A DNA stretch of 14,537 nt from Rhodospirillaceae bacterium (GTDB lineage Bacteria; Pseudomonadota; Alphaproteobacteria; UBA7985), in assembly GCA_002700865.1 (NCBI GenBank), contig PAFB01000116.1:1-14537 (forward strand). Direction: 5' to 3'. Position 1 is the first letter of the stretch, and each line of letters starts with the position of its first letter. Of this stretch, positions 14,407 through 14,537 are shown in pieces. The notes under the pieces are model-generated. The model did no database searches. It was not told the DNA's origin and worked only from the letters and a program-made list of their open reading frames with translations. The translations under genes and the position numbers were made by a program.

Positions 14407-14537
14407 ATGGGTTTTAACTGTGGAATCGTTGGCCTGCCGAATGTCGGCAAATCCACGCTGTTCAACGCACTGACCGAAACGGCAGCGGCTGAGGCGGCAA
14501 ACTATCCTTTTTGCACCATCGAGCCGAATACGGGCCG
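14407..14537 (+). CDS. ychF: YchF/Ola1-family ATPase, N-terminal fragment
   Basis: Only 43 codons are present before the window ends. The P-loop GLPNVGKST (residues 9-17) and the following NYPFCTIEPNTG are diagnostic of YchF, an Obg-like nucleotidase that binds ribosomes and prefers ATP. AAGGA within the end of pth serves as the ribosome site for the ATG at 14407. The pth-ychF pairing is a conserved operon and agrees with the call. Confidence 0.93.
   Translation, partial: MGFNCGIVGLPNVGKSTLFNALTETAAAEAANYPFCTIEPNTG

Overview
The window looks like chromosomal housekeeping DNA from an alphaproteobacterium. The coding regions I sampled are about 60% GC. The lgt-MidA methyltransferase-pgeF run, an upstream ubiK and YbjN-type gene, and the rplY-pth-ychF run (with a long Pro-rich Pth tail) are arrangements I know from Alphaproteobacteria. 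GTG and TTG starts are frequent. I cannot assign an order or genus from sequence alone. There are no RNA genes, transposons, phage genes or CRISPR arrays.

Left part (1-4683): the 5' end of an SDR oxidoreductase lies directly downstream of a CaCA-type calcium/sodium antiporter, both on the minus strand. Across a divergent promoter region that contains a TTAA-N7-TTAA (CtrA-like) site lies uvrB, whose start is better placed at the second GTG (1198), behind an AGGAGG. uvrB converges on a minus-strand lipoprotein gene with three C-terminal EF-hands and a Pro/Ala-rich linker built from six 27-bp tandem repeats. A likely intrinsic terminator for this lipoprotein gene lies inside the 3' coding end of uvrB.

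Middle (4684-8998): GNAT acetyltransferase and msrB form a plus-strand pair, followed by a minus-strand CsaA-like tRNA-binding protein. plsY and proC then converge with stop codons overlapping in a CTAG. proC follows a YbjN-family gene. Upstream of that gene is an AT-rich gap (about 44% GC) with a perfect DnaA box, then ubiK with a good intrinsic terminator and a plausible promoter.

Right part (8999-14537): lgt, a MidA/NDUFAF7-type methyltransferase and pgeF form an operon joined by two ATGA stop/start overlaps. prs has a good sigma-70-like promoter and ends in a strong GC hairpin. rplY, pth (with a Pro-rich tail) and the start of ychF follow on the same strand.

Functionally the genes cover DNA repair, phospholipid and lipoprotein synthesis, respiratory-chain support (UbiK, MidA), proline and PRPP synthesis, peptidoglycan quality control and translation. 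I found no clear novel multi-gene system. The most interesting items are the repeat-containing EF-hand lipoprotein, the terminator buried in uvrB, and the CtrA-like and DnaA sites.
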